DNA from: Paenibacillus sp. JQZ6Y-1
Lineage (GTDB): Bacteria; Bacillota; Bacilli; Paenibacillales; Paenibacillaceae
Assembly: GCF_040719145.1 (NCBI RefSeq)
Contig: NZ_JBFDUZ010000001.1
Location: forward strand, 1,426,001 to 1,490,000
Direction: 5' to 3'
DNA: 64,000 bases
Notes under the pieces: generated by a model
What the model saw: the letters and a program-made list of their open reading frames with translations, nothing else
What the model was told of the DNA's origin: nothing
The model's database searches: none
Position numbers and translations under genes: made by a program
Part shown: in pieces, positions 34,509 to 44,327 of the stretch
Position numbering within the stretch: the stretch's first letter is position 1
Layout: every line of letters begins with the position of its first letter

Positions 34509-35729
34509 ATGTCCGACAAAGCGTATGCCTTATTCGAAGAACAACAGCAAGCACGCGGCATTGATCTGAATATTGTAAAATCCCGCTTGAAAGCATTGCA
34601 GATCGAGACTCCATCGTGGGGCTATGGCGATTCTGGTACCCGTTTCAAAGTATTCCAAAAAGAAGGCGTGCCACGTGATCCATTTGAAAAGCTGGAGGAT
34701 GCGGCGCAGGTGCACAAAGTAACCGGGCTTTGTTCCTCAGTAGCGATTCATATTCCGTGGGATAAAGTGGATAATTACGGTAAGCTGCGCAGTCATGCTG
34801 AAAGTCTGAATTTAAAAATCGGTGCGATCAATCCGAATCTATTTCAGGATGAAGAGTATATGCTAGGCAGTGTGACCAATGCAGATCCAGCGATTCGCCG
34901 CAAAGCTACCAATCATCTACTGGAATGCGTCGATATTGCTCGTGAAACCGGATCGCGTGATATTAGTCTCTGGTTTGCGGATGGTACAAACTATCCGGGG
35001 CAAGGCAGTATTCGTCAGCGCAAGCATTGGATGCTGGAATCACTGGCGGAAATGTACAAATCGCTGTCACCGGGGATGCGTATGCTGATTGAGTACAAGG
35101 CGTTCGAGCCTGCCTTTTACCATACAGATATTGCTGACTGGGGTATGGCATATAATTATGCGCTCAAGCTGGGTGAGCAGGCACATGTACTGGTCGATAC
35201 TGGACATCATCTGCCGGGTGCGAATGTAGAGCATATCGTCTCGTATTTGATTGATGAAGGACGATTGGGTGGATTCCATTTTAATAGTTATAAATATGCG
35301 GATGATGATCTTATCGTTGGTGCAATCAATCCGTATGAGCTGTTCCTGATCTTTTATCAGATTTTGGATGCAGCGGACAGCGGGGAGCAGCGTCTAGTCG
35401 AGGCGGTAAACAATATTGCGTATATGATTGACCAATCGCACAATATTGAGCAGAAGATTCCAGCGATGATTCGCTCCGTGCTCAACGTGCAAACGCAATA
35501 TGCCAAAGCGCTGCTAGTCGATCATCGCGAAGTAGCGGAAGCACAGGCGCGTGGTGATGTGCTCGGTGCGGAAGATGCGGTTCGTCGCGCATTTGAATTT
35601 GATGTCACGCCGCTACTGCATGCGGTGCGTGAGGAGCAGGGATTGCCTGCCGAACCGATGCGCGCGTATCTAAATGATCAATACGGTAGCAGTATTCTGG
35701 CGCGCGGCAAAGGCGGTGCAAGCTGGTGA
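34509..35729 (+). CDS. rhaI: L-rhamnose isomerase, RhaI type
   Basis: This 406-residue TIM-barrel isomerase converts L-rhamnose to L-rhamnulose. It belongs to the RhaI subtype found in Gram-positive bacteria and Pseudomonas rather than the E. coli RhaA type. Motifs include SVAIHIPWDKV, LKIGAINPNLFQD, SRDISLWFADGTNYPGQ, and the metal-binding IEYKAFEPAFYHTD and VLVDTGHHLPG. AAGGAGG precedes the ATG. The stop overlaps the rhaB start as GTGA, so the two are translationally coupled. Context (aldolase before, kinase after) confirms the pathway. Confidence 0.93.
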   Translation: MSDKAYALFEEQQQARGIDLNIVKSRLKALQIETPSWGYGDSGTRFKVFQKEGVPRDPFEKLEDAAQVHKVTGLCSSVAIHIPWDKVDNYGKLRSHAESLNLKIGAINPNLFQDEEYMLGSVTNADPAIRRKATNHLLECVDIARETGSRDISLWFADGTNYPGQGSIRQRKHWMLESLAEMYKSLSPGMRMLIEYKAFEPAFYHTDIADWGMAYNYALKLGEQAHVLVDTGHHLPGANVEHIVSYLIDEGRLGGFHFNSYKYADDDLIVGAINPYELFLIFYQILDAADSGEQRLVEAVNNIAYMIDQSHNIEQKIPAMIRSVLNVQTQYAKALLVDHREVAEAQARGDVLGAEDAVRRAFEFDVTPLLHAVREEQGLPAEPMRAYLNDQYGSSILARGKGGASW

Positions 35730-37201
35730 CGATTCTTGCTTATGATCTGGGGGCAGGCAGCGGCAGAGCGATCGTCGGCAGACTGAACGATAACCGGATC
35801 GTGACGCAGGAGATTCATCGGTTCAGCAATGATCCGGTTAAGGTTGGTGACCATCTGTACTGGGATATTTTACGGTTATATCACGAGATCCAGCAGGGGC
35901 TGATCATTGCCAAGCAGGAGCAGATGTTGCCAGACAGTATCGGCATTGATTCGTGGGCGGTGGATTTTGGACTGATTGGTAGACAGGGGGAATTGCTTGC
36001 CAATCCGTATCATTACCGCGATTGGCATACGCATGGCTCGATGGAGCGGCTACAGGAGGAATTGACAGCTGCACGGATTTTTGAGGCGACGGGCATTCAG
36101 TTTCTAAGCTTCAATACCATTTATCAGCTGGAAGCCATGGGGCGTGCGGAATCGCCGCTGCTTAAGGAAGCGCAGCGTTTTCTCATGATTCCCGATCTGT
36201 TGCGCTATTTTATGACTGGCGAGATGATCAATGAATTTACCAATGCGACGACGACGCAGCTATACAATGCACGTCAGCAGGAGTGGGATCGCAAGCTATT
36301 ATCGCATATCGGGCTATCGCCATCTCTGTTCGGCAAGCCGGTGCAGCCCGGAACAGCAGCAGGACATTTGCGCTCATCGCTGCGTGTCGATTTAGGCTTG
36401 CCAGACATTCCAGTGACCGCGGTTGCTGAACATGATACGGCATCTGCTGTGGTGGCGGTACCAGCGCTATCGGATTCTTTTGCCTATTTAAGCTGTGGTA
36501 CATGGTCGCTGATGGGTACGGAAGTGAAGGATCCAGTGATCAACGAGCAAGCGCTAGAACTGAATTTTACCAATGAAGGCGGAGCGTATGGTACATTCCG
36601 TTTATTGAAAAATATTATGGGATTGTGGATCTTTGAAGAGTTCAAGCGCGAAAGTGAGCGCGGCGGACACCATGTATCGTATGCCGATTGGATGAAAGAC
36701 ACGGAAGCAGCGCCAGCCTTTGCTTCTTTTATCGATCCAGATGATCAGCTGTTCCTCCATGCTGGGGATATGCGTTCTCGTGTACGGCAATATTGTCGTC
36801 AGACCGGGCAACAGTTGCCAGACGGATATGGTGAGGTGGCGCGCTGCATTTTTGAAAGTCTAGTCTTAAAATATCGTTATGTATTGGAGCTGACGGAACA
36901 ATTGTCAGGCAAACACTTTGACGGGCTGCATATGGTTGGCGGCGGTATTCAAAATCGCTTGCTCTGCCAATGGACAGCGAATGCGATACGCCGTCCAGTC
37001 TGGGCAGGTCCAGCAGAAGGAAGCGCGATTGGCAATTTGGCGGTACAATGGATAGCACAGGGGACATTCCGCGATATCCGCGAAGCGAGAGCCGTCATCC
37101 GCGATTCCTTTCCAGTGGAGATCTATGAGCCGCAGGAAAAGGAAGCGTGGGAGGATGCTTATGGACGCTTCCGCCGATTGACCGCAGTGCCCGTACAATA
37201 A
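35726..37201 (+). CDS. rhaB: Rhamnulokinase RhaB
   Basis: This 491-residue FGGY-family kinase phosphorylates L-rhamnulose at O-1. The N-terminal phosphate-binding loop AYDLGAGSGRAIVG is the RhaB form of the FGGY motif. GIDSWAVDFGLI, the catalytic-base region AVAEHDTASAVVAVP and SCGTWSLMGTE follow. The adenine-binding segment MVGGGIQNRLLCQWTANAI precedes the conserved PAEGSAIGN. Translation begins at GTG overlapping the rhaI stop by four bases. It lies between the isomerase and the DeoR regulator, in pathway order. Confidence 0.94.
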   Translation: MTILAYDLGAGSGRAIVGRLNDNRIVTQEIHRFSNDPVKVGDHLYWDILRLYHEIQQGLIIAKQEQMLPDSIGIDSWAVDFGLIGRQGELLANPYHYRDWHTHGSMERLQEELTAARIFEATGIQFLSFNTIYQLEAMGRAESPLLKEAQRFLMIPDLLRYFMTGEMINEFTNATTTQLYNARQQEWDRKLLSHIGLSPSLFGKPVQPGTAAGHLRSSLRVDLGLPDIPVTAVAEHDTASAVVAVPALSDSFAYLSCGTWSLMGTEVKDPVINEQALELNFTNEGGAYGTFRLLKNIMGLWIFEEFKRESERGGHHVSYADWMKDTEAAPAFASFIDPDDQLFLHAGDMRSRVRQYCRQTGQQLPDGYGEVARCIFESLVLKYRYVLELTEQLSGKHFDGLHMVGGGIQNRLLCQWTANAIRRPVWAGPAEGSAIGNLAVQWIAQGTFRDIREARAVIRDSFPVEIYEPQEKEAWEDAYGRFRRLTAVPVQ

Positions 37202-37222
37202 CGATGCGGAGTTGAGGACTTG

Positions 37223-37981
37223 ATGTTAGTAGCGGAACGATATGACATGATTATAAAACTGGTCAATGAAAAAGGCAGCATGCGCGTCACGGAGCTGAGT
37301 GAGCGTTGTCAGGTGACCGAGGAGACCATCCGGCGCGATCTGGATCGACTAGAGCGTCAGGGTATGCTTAAACGGTCGCATGGTGGCGCGGTTAGCGTAA
37401 AGGATGAACAGCCGGAGACCCCCTTTTCTGAACGGGAGATTATACATGCCGAAGAGAAGCGGCGAATTGCTGAGGAAGCGGTCAAGCGGATTCAGCCGAA
37501 TGATCGGATTCTTCTGGATGCGAGCACAACGGCATGGTATATGGCGGCAAGTCTACCGGATATTCCGCTGACCGTACTGACCAATTCGATCCGCGTAGCG
37601 ACGCAGCTGAGTAACCGCGAGAAGATTCAAGTCATCTCTACAGGTGGACAGTTGGTACAGCGCTCGTTATCCTTTGTCGGTCCGCTAGCGGAGCGTTCCT
37701 TGGATACGTATTATGTGAATACATTATTCCTGTCGTGTCAGGGCGTACATCTGGAGCGTGGAGTCAGCGAATCGAATGAATTGCAGGGACGGGTCAAGCA
37801 GAAAATGGTCGGTATGGCAGATCGGGTGATTTTGCTGGCAGATGCAAGTAAGTTCGGCGTGCAGGCATTTGCCCATGTGATGAATCTGGATGAAGTGGAT
37901 GAACTGATTACCGATCAGCGATTGCCGAGTGAAACGGTGCGACTGCTAGAGGAGCATGATATTCGGGTGACGACCGTCTGA
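37223..37981 (+). CDS. DeoR-family regulator of the rhamnose operon
   Basis: The 252-residue protein has a DeoR helix-turn-helix at residues 1-55, with RVTELSERCQVTEETIRRDLDRLERQG as two adjacent segments. An effector domain related to ribose-5-phosphate isomerase follows, with ILLDASTTAWYMA and LTVLTNS, and KFGVQAFAHV near the end. DeoR repressors usually respond to a sugar phosphate. Here rhamnulose phosphate is the likely effector, as for RhaR of Bacilli, though this is inference from position. ATG 37223 lies five bases after GAGG; a TTG at 37220 is a weaker alternative. It is the last gene of the rha operon. Confidence 0.88.
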   Translation: MLVAERYDMIIKLVNEKGSMRVTELSERCQVTEETIRRDLDRLERQGMLKRSHGGAVSVKDEQPETPFSEREIIHAEEKRRIAEEAVKRIQPNDRILLDASTTAWYMAASLPDIPLTVLTNSIRVATQLSNREKIQVISTGGQLVQRSLSFVGPLAERSLDTYYVNTLFLSCQGVHLERGVSESNELQGRVKQKMVGMADRVILLADASKFGVQAFAHVMNLDEVDELITDQRLPSETVRLLEEHDIRVTTV

Positions 37982-38190
37982 GGATGAACGGTTGAAGTAG
38001 AGCCGCCGAAGAAGTTGGGACAAAGGTCAGATACAGGCGATACGGTAAAAGTAAGCTACAAAGCGTCGTACAAAAGCAAAGTGCGAAGGTACGTTGTCGC
38101 AGTAGGTGAAAAGCTTGGCTGTGTATCACTTGTGTTCCCTATTGATAAGGCGGCTTGTAATGTACATGTTGATATTGATAGATTTTTGGC

Positions 38191-38216
38191 AGCCCGGCGT
38201 ATGAACCGGGCTTTTC
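38191..38216 (+). terminator. Terminator of the rhamnose operon
   Basis: AGCCCGG pairs with CCGGGCT and is followed by TTTCTATTC. It lies about 210 bases after the DeoR gene; no gene is evident in between. Confidence 0.72.
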
Positions 38217-38290
38217 TATTCTATTTTCTATTCTAATAAGTGGATAGAGTGGCGATAAGAAGCTCTACGTCTCTCAAAGAAATTTTTAAT

Positions 38291-38304
38291 TGTAAGCGAT
38301 TGCT
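38291..38304 (+). promoter_or_regulatory. cre site upstream of lutABC
   Basis: TGTAAGCGATTGCT matches the CcpA consensus at 12 of 14 positions. It lies 160 bases before lutA, after the rha terminator, implying catabolite control of lactate use. The rest of 37982-38463 shows no clear promoter boxes. Confidence 0.5.
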
Positions 38305-38463
38305 TATATCTAACAACGACGTATTTCATACGTTGTGACATTCATTTAGCGAACATTTGGCGAAGGAATGGAACTATGAAATTACCAAATTACCAATCGA
38401 CTAGTTGCCAAATGATCAGTCACAAAAGAACTCTGCAAACATCCCGCAGAAAGAAGGTGCAGC

Positions 38464-39192
38464 ATGAAAGTTTCCCTGTTTATTACCTGTTTGAGCGATG
38501 CGATCTATCCGCAGGTTGGTGAAGCGATGGTCCGCTTGCTGGCTGCCCACGGGGTCAAACTGGATTTTCCGCCGATTCAGACGTGCTGTGGTCAGCCGTC
38601 CTATAACAGCGGTTATTGGGAGGAGACACGCACAACGGCAAAGACGATTTTGAAAGCGTTTGAGGATAGCGATTTTGTCGTTTCGCCATCTGGCTCGTGT
38701 ACGTATATGATCCATCATTATCCCGAACTGTTCAAGGATGATCCGCACTGGCTGGAACTAGCGCACGAATTGGAAAAGAAAACGTATGAATTTACTCAGT
38801 TTCTCGTTCAGGTATTGGGAATCACCGACGTTGGCGCACATTTCCCTTACAAAGTGACCTATCATCCGTCGTGTCACGGCAGTCGTTTATTAGGAGTCAA
38901 GGAAGAGCCAATGGAGCTACTGCATCATGTCAAAGGCTTGGAGCTGGTTCCGCTACCGTTTGCTGAGGATTGCTGTGGATTTGGTGGTACCTTTGCAGTG
39001 AAGATGTCGGATATTTCCGGTGCGATGGTGACGGAGAAGGTGGATCATATCAAGGAAACCGAAGCACAGGTGTTGGTGGGGCTGGATATGGCGTGTCTAA
39101 TGAATATCGCCGGTAATTTGCGTCATCGCGGGGAGCAAGTGCGCGTTATGCATCTTGCCGAGCTGCTGTATGAAGGGGTGATGGTCACATGA
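38464..39192 (+). CDS. lutA: L-lactate utilisation protein LutA
   Basis: This 242-residue protein has two CCG cysteine-rich domains: TCCGQPSYNSGYW near residues 39-51 and EDCCGFGGTF near 175-184. Each domain is preceded by a further conserved Cys or His segment (TYHPSCHGSRLLG). LutA joins LutB and LutC in the iron-sulfur complex that oxidises L-lactate to pyruvate in the cytoplasm. The stop overlaps the lutB start as ATGA. A cre site lies upstream. Confidence 0.93.
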   Translation: MKVSLFITCLSDAIYPQVGEAMVRLLAAHGVKLDFPPIQTCCGQPSYNSGYWEETRTTAKTILKAFEDSDFVVSPSGSCTYMIHHYPELFKDDPHWLELAHELEKKTYEFTQFLVQVLGITDVGAHFPYKVTYHPSCHGSRLLGVKEEPMELLHHVKGLELVPLPFAEDCCGFGGTFAVKMSDISGAMVTEKVDHIKETEAQVLVGLDMACLMNIAGNLRHRGEQVRVMHLAELLYEGVMVT

Positions 39193-40715
39193 ATACGGCA
39201 CATTCTACACAGGGGACGGTTAAGGAACGGGCAGATATGGCGCTGAATAATGATTTTCTACGTAAAGCCGTACGATTCACAACCGAGCGTTTGCGCAGTG
39301 GCAAGCAGGCAGCTGCGATGGAGCATGGGAACTGGGAAGAATGGCGAGAGCGCGGTCGGCAAATTCGGCTGCACACGATCGCGCATCTGGACTATTACCT
39401 GAATCTATTTGTCGATAATGCACGCAAAAATGGGGTTCATGTCCATTTTGCACCGGATACCGCAGCAGCAACGGATATCGTCATGACGATTGCCCGCCAT
39501 AAGCAAGCACAATCTGTCGTAAAGTCAAAGTCGATGGTGTCCGAAGAACTTCATATTAACCGCGCACTCGAACTGGCAGGGATTGAGACGGTAGAAAGTG
39601 ATCTAGGCGAATATATTATCCAGCTTGCTGGCGAAGGACCGTCGCATATCGTCATCCCCGCCATTCACAAAAATCGCTATCAGATCGCTGAGCTGTTATC
39701 CGAGGATGCAGGCGAGACGCTACCGCCGGATACAACGGTACTGGCAGGCTATGTCCGCCGCAAGCTGCGTGAGAAGTTTCTCGGTGCGGACATCGGCATG
39801 ACTGGCTGTAACTTTGCCATTGCTGAGACGGGTTCGATGGTGTTATTTGAAAATGAGGGCAATGCGCGGATGGTGACAACCGTACCGAAAACGCAAATTA
39901 CGCTCATGGGCATGGAGCGCATCATTCCGTCATGGGAAGACCTTGAAGTGATGGCGACTTTACTGCCACGCTCGGCAACCGGTCAGCGACTCACGATGTA
40001 CATGTCTGGCATCACTGGACCAAAACGCACAGCCGATGCTGATGGTCCAGAGGAGATGCACATTGTGATCGTTGATAACGGTCGTTCGCAGCAGCTGGGT
40101 GATCCCGAATTTCAGGAGTTGCTCAATTGCATTCGCTGTGGCGCGTGTCTCAACGTCTGTCCGGTCTATCGTCAGATCGGTGGTCATTCCTACGGTGGAA
40201 CGTATAGCGGTCCAATCGGCGCTGTATTGACACCAGCGCTCAATCGCAATGTCGCAGAATGGGATGATATTGCTAACGCATCCAGTCTATGCGGTGCATG
40301 TTACGAAGCATGCCCAGTTAAAATTCCACTACATGATATGCTCGTATATTTGCGTCGTCGCAAGGTAGAACGCGGTCATGGGAATCGCTGGGAATCAATT
40401 GGCATGAAGGGATTTGCGACTGTCATGGGCAATTCCAAACGACTCCATCTGGCGCTCAAGATGGGTCAGTTATTCCAGAAGCCAGTCGTAAAGGATAATA
40501 GCATCACACTCAAAATTGGTCCGCTCAAAGGCTGGAACACATATCGCGTCATGCCGAAGATGGCGGATCATTCCTTCCGTGACGGCTGGTCAGAGCTGGA
40601 AAAGGAAACACAGCAGCAATCCCAGCCGATGGATGACAGCATCAAGGCACGAATGGAACGGATCGTACATGAACGAAGCCAGCGCAAGATGGGAGGAGAT
40701 ACCCATGACGTCTGA
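39189..40715 (+). CDS. lutB: L-lactate utilisation iron-sulfur protein LutB
   Basis: The 508-residue subunit has an LUD domain (about 80-300, with GMTGCNFAIAETGSMVL). Two 4Fe-4S motifs follow: CIRCGACLNVCPVYRQ, then CGACYEACPVKIP. It transfers electrons in the LutABC complex. The length is slightly above the usual ~475 residues, the extra part being at the C-terminus, which is rich in Gln, Arg and Lys. The start overlaps lutA by four bases and the end overlaps lutC by eleven, so the three genes are tightly coupled. Confidence 0.93.
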   Translation: MNTAHSTQGTVKERADMALNNDFLRKAVRFTTERLRSGKQAAAMEHGNWEEWRERGRQIRLHTIAHLDYYLNLFVDNARKNGVHVHFAPDTAAATDIVMTIARHKQAQSVVKSKSMVSEELHINRALELAGIETVESDLGEYIIQLAGEGPSHIVIPAIHKNRYQIAELLSEDAGETLPPDTTVLAGYVRRKLREKFLGADIGMTGCNFAIAETGSMVLFENEGNARMVTTVPKTQITLMGMERIIPSWEDLEVMATLLPRSATGQRLTMYMSGITGPKRTADADGPEEMHIVIVDNGRSQQLGDPEFQELLNCIRCGACLNVCPVYRQIGGHSYGGTYSGPIGAVLTPALNRNVAEWDDIANASSLCGACYEACPVKIPLHDMLVYLRRRKVERGHGNRWESIGMKGFATVMGNSKRLHLALKMGQLFQKPVVKDNSITLKIGPLKGWNTYRVMPKMADHSFRDGWSELEKETQQQSQPMDDSIKARMERIVHERSQRKMGGDTHDV

Positions 40716-41799
40716 TTCCAAGCGTTCCACACGTCCACAGGACAACATAGCTTCTGACACCAAGCAGCCTTCTAGTCCTGCGACAAATACAGATCATGAG
40801 CAATCCAAAGCATCCTCTGCATCGCCTAACCAGCGCACTGGTCAATGGTCTGGAGATCGTTCGCAATCGACAATGGAGTCCGCAACCGCTCATCATCCGG
40901 TTGCCCAATTGCCTGCGGATGATGCTCCGGCGGAGGAGAGATTGTTGAACAATGATCGCGAAGCCAATATTCCTCTTCATGCAGATACATCGCCGACAGA
41001 TGATAACATTCAGCACAGAGCGGAACAGAACCATACTGCCCATGTAACGTCCCATAATGCTCACCCAGTACCCGATGTCCAGCAACAACCGGATTGGTTA
41101 AACGAATTGGAAGCACGTTCTCGTGTAGCGCAAAAGGATTTTATCGATAATATTTCGACCCGACTCAAGCGTCCGCGAATGACACAGCCGCCACAGCATC
41201 CGTTTCGCGGTGCGCCGTCATTTTGGGGAGAGTTCGCTTGGAGCGAGGAGGAGCGGATTCAGCGCTTTACCCAGCATTTCCAAGAAGTGGGCGGGCATGT
41301 AACGACGGTAGCAAATTTGCAGGAGGCAGGGCAATGGATCGCCGAGCACGCCCGTCATTTAGGCGCGCAATATATTGTTCGTCAGCAATTGCCGGAGCTG
41401 GAGCAGCTGCAACTGGAAACCCAGCTACCAGAAACACATATCTCCGTTTGGAACAGTGACCCAGCAGAGCCGTGGAAAGCACGCGCCGCTGAAGCGGATA
41501 TTGGCGTGGTGCTGGCAGACGGCGCTGCTGCATATACAGGAACCGTTATGGTCACTTCCGCTGCTCAGCAAGGGCGTTCGGTTAGTCTGCTGCCAACCGT
41601 CTGTATTGTGCTGCTGCCCAAGGAACGACTGCATACTCGACTGGGTGAGCTGTTGATTCCATTGGATATGCGCGGTCGGGAGCATTTGCCTGCCGGTGTT
41701 CATTTTATCTCGGGTCCCAGTCGCTCATCGGATATTGAAAATGATCTGACCATTGGGGTGCATGGACCGGGTATTATTTATACGCTGCTGATTGGGTAA
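40705..41799 (+). CDS. lutC: L-lactate utilisation protein LutC with long N-terminal extension
   Basis: The C-terminal ~235 residues are a standard LutC/LUD domain: an N-terminal helix VAQKDFIDNISTRLKRPR, then EADIGVVLADGAAAYTGTVM, SVSLLPTVCIVLLPKER and FISGPSRSSDIEND. The first ~125 residues are a polar extension rich in Ser, Thr, Gln, His and Asn, unlike known LutC proteins, which are about 240 residues long. ATG 40705 follows GGGAGGAGA and overlaps lutB by 11 bases, so the start is well supported. The extension is probably disordered; its role is unknown. Confidence 0.9.
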   Translation: MTSDSKRSTRPQDNIASDTKQPSSPATNTDHEQSKASSASPNQRTGQWSGDRSQSTMESATAHHPVAQLPADDAPAEERLLNNDREANIPLHADTSPTDDNIQHRAEQNHTAHVTSHNAHPVPDVQQQPDWLNELEARSRVAQKDFIDNISTRLKRPRMTQPPQHPFRGAPSFWGEFAWSEEERIQRFTQHFQEVGGHVTTVANLQEAGQWIAEHARHLGAQYIVRQQLPELEQLQLETQLPETHISVWNSDPAEPWKARAAEADIGVVLADGAAAYTGTVMVTSAAQQGRSVSLLPTVCIVLLPKERLHTRLGELLIPLDMRGREHLPAGVHFISGPSRSSDIENDLTIGVHGPGIIYTLLIG

Positions 41800-41946
41800 A
41801 GCGGTGTTCAGCAGGTAGGAACACTGCCCAATATGGAACCAAGTAAGGTTTGTCTGTAAAAGAGCCGGGTAATGACACCTACAATGCGTCTATCATCATT
41901 CTCGCATTCCTATCATCTAGATCAGATCCAACAGGGAGGAATCATC

Positions 41947-42690
41947 ATGAACGTATCCGGCAATACGATATTGATTACAGGCGGCGCAAGCGGAATCGGA
42001 TTTGCTTTTGCAGAGCGTTTGCTCAAAGAAGACAATACTATCATCGTCTGCGGACGACGCGAGGAACGACTGCGCGAAGTGCAAAAGCAATACCCTGACA
42101 TTCATACGAAAGTGGTAGATATTGCTGACGAGCAGGATCGTATCCGACTCGTCGATGAAGTGAAAAAAGAATTTCCACAGCTCAATGTATTGTTTAACAA
42201 TGCAGGTATTCAGCGTAATTATCGAATCAAAGATGGTGTAGAAAGCTGGGCAGATCAGCGTGGCGAGCTGGCGACCAATCTGGATGCGCCGATTCATTTG
42301 ACTACATTGCTGTTGCCGCATTTGCAGCAGCAGGAGAATGCTGCCATCATCAATGTGACATCAGGGCTGGCATTCTCGCCAAAAGCCTCTGCGCCTGTCT
42401 ATTGTGCAACCAAAGCGGCGCTGCATTCCTTTACCCTATCCTTGCGTCATCAGCTGAAAAACAGCAAGATCGAGGTGGTCGAGATCGTTCCGCCGGGTGT
42501 GAACACCGATCTGGGCGGTGCTGGACTGCATACTTGGGGCGTACCGGTGGATGAATTTGCCGATGGTATTCTGGAGCGCTTGAAGAAAGGTGAGCAGGAG
42601 ATCGGATACGGCAGCTCCGAACGCAATCGTACGGCTTCGCGTGAAGAATTGGATTCGGTGTTTGAGCAGATGAATAATCGCGGGTTGTAA
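41947..42690 (+). CDS. SDR-family oxidoreductase, DltE-like
   Basis: This 247-residue short-chain dehydrogenase has ITGGASGIGFA near residue 10, NNAG near 83, Ser in NVTSG, and catalytic Tyr-Lys in YCATKAA. It resembles B. subtilis DltE/YoxD-type SDRs of unknown substrate. ATG 41947 lies after GGGAGGAATCATC and is preferred to an upstream in-frame ATG at 41872 that lacks a ribosome binding site. It follows lutC by about 150 bases on the same strand but probably has its own promoter. Confidence 0.85.
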   Translation: MNVSGNTILITGGASGIGFAFAERLLKEDNTIIVCGRREERLREVQKQYPDIHTKVVDIADEQDRIRLVDEVKKEFPQLNVLFNNAGIQRNYRIKDGVESWADQRGELATNLDAPIHLTTLLLPHLQQQENAAIINVTSGLAFSPKASAPVYCATKAALHSFTLSLRHQLKNSKIEVVEIVPPGVNTDLGGAGLHTWGVPVDEFADGILERLKKGEQEIGYGSSERNRTASREELDSVFEQMNNRGL

Positions 42691-42815
42691 TTCCTATCTA
42701 ACAAAATTCAACGCCTAGCCCAGCCCAATATAGAGTTGGGGAATAATCATGGTATGGTGAAGATGGATGGTAAATTGTGAAATAAATGATCCGAGAATAT
42801 ACAGTTGTATACACA

Positions 42816-42857
42816 TAGAGCGTCCATTACGGTGTCGTAAGGGACGCTCTGTTTTTG
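42816..42857. terminator. Terminator after the DltE-like gene
   Basis: AGAGCGTCC-TTAC pairs with GTAA-GGACGCTCT and is followed by GTTTTTG. The rest of the 42691-43013 gap holds nothing I can name. Confidence 0.82.
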
Positions 42858-43013
42858 TGAGCATTTTGTATATCATTGAATAGAGCAGCAAAAATAGGAT
42901 GTGAGACTATTCGACCTCATTCATTTAACAAACCCGATTCACCACACTAGAAACCACTACTTTTGTGAATAATCCACTGCTATCTCGTTATATACGAGTT
43001 ACACTGCCATAGC

Positions 43014-44327
43014 CTAGGTGTTCTTTACCATGATTGATGCCATACGTTTTTCTTTGATACGGATCAATCCGGTAATGCCAATGAGCGCCAGCAACAAACC
43101 CGCAAGGACAAACGCTGGCGTCACACCTGCGGAGGTCACAAGTAGTCCGCCTAACAATGGACCGATAGCCGAGCTAGCAGAGGTCAGACTGCTCACTGTA
43201 CCAAATACACGACCTGTCATATGCACGGGGGTATGCTGTTGTAGTAAGACCTGAAACGGAATAAAAGCAAATCCTGCGCCGATACCAACCAGCCAGAACG
43301 ACAGTAGTAACAATCCCGTCGTCATAGGTCCGGCAGTAACCATCGTCGCAATCGGTCCAACTACGACGAAGATCAAGCCCATCAGTGCAGCCCCAGCACT
43401 CATTTTGGACAAATGAGAGAATGTTAGTTTTGAAGACAGCCATGCTGCGGTCAGTGTACCTACTCCACTCGCAGTCATACACCAGCCGAGTAGTGACTGC
43501 TGGATACCTGGAATTTGGCGGAAGAGGACAATCGTTTGCGAATCGGCAAGCTGTAATACGAGCAGTACTAGACAGAGCAGCAACGTGCCATAGCCAATGA
43601 TACGCATATGCAGCATATAACGAACACCTGTCACCAGATCACTCCAAAATGAACGCTGACGGTCTGTTTCTGCTGATTCGGTATGACGGCTTGCTGCATC
43701 CATTGCTTGTTGCTGATCCTTGCGTCCTGGCAAAGCTAGCAAAATCAAGCCTGACAGCAGAAATGTCGCTGCATCCACAACAAAGCTCCATTGAATCCCG
43801 GCAACTGCAAGCAGCAGTCCACCTAACGCAGGTCCGACAATTTTACAGCCCTGTTCGATAGAGGAACTGATCGTTACGGCTCTAGGCAATTGCGTCGCTG
43901 GAACGATCTCACGCAACTTTGCATTTTTGGCAGGGGAGAATAGAACGTCAAATAGACTTTTACCGATTAGAATGAGATAGACTTGCCAAAGCTGAGAAGC
44001 CCATAACAAACTGAATACAAGCAGTACACGAATCCAATCAGCGGATATCATTAGCCATTTTCGATTTAGCCGATCAGCAAGCACCCCAGCCAGTGGTCCG
44101 CCGATTAGCATCGGCAATACGATACATAAGGCGATCCATGTCATCTGCATCGGAGTCGCCTGCCAGACCATACCCGTGAGTGTCAACAGCGCCAGTAGAT
44201 GCAACCAGTCTCCTAGATTGGAGATGAGCTGTGCCGACATCAGCACCATGAAATGTCGATTCTGATGTATCGGTGTGAATTGTGGATGATCTGGATTCTC
44301 ATTGCTATGTAGGGATGGTGTACTCAT
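43014..44327 (-). CDS. MFS exporter (MFS_3/macrolide-efflux type)
   Basis: This 437-residue membrane protein has about twelve hydrophobic segments. Features typical of the MFS_3 exporters (MefA, enterobactin exporter and similar) are HFMVLMSAQLISNLGDWLH in TM1, GGPLAGVLADRLNRKW as motif A, and TISSSIEQGCKIVGPALGG. AAAGGAG lies eight bases before the ATG. The substrate is unknown. It is transcribed towards the DltE-like gene and away from rpsN. Confidence 0.87.
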   Translation of the reverse strand: MSTPSLHSNENPDHPQFTPIHQNRHFMVLMSAQLISNLGDWLHLLALLTLTGMVWQATPMQMTWIALCIVLPMLIGGPLAGVLADRLNRKWLMISADWIRVLLVFSLLWASQLWQVYLILIGKSLFDVLFSPAKNAKLREIVPATQLPRAVTISSSIEQGCKIVGPALGGLLLAVAGIQWSFVVDAATFLLSGLILLALPGRKDQQQAMDAASRHTESAETDRQRSFWSDLVTGVRYMLHMRIIGYGTLLLCLVLLVLQLADSQTIVLFRQIPGIQQSLLGWCMTASGVGTLTAAWLSSKLTFSHLSKMSAGAALMGLIFVVVGPIATMVTAGPMTTGLLLLSFWLVGIGAGFAFIPFQVLLQQHTPVHMTGRVFGTVSSLTSASSAIGPLLGGLLVTSAGVTPAFVLAGLLLALIGITGLIRIKEKRMASIMVKNT

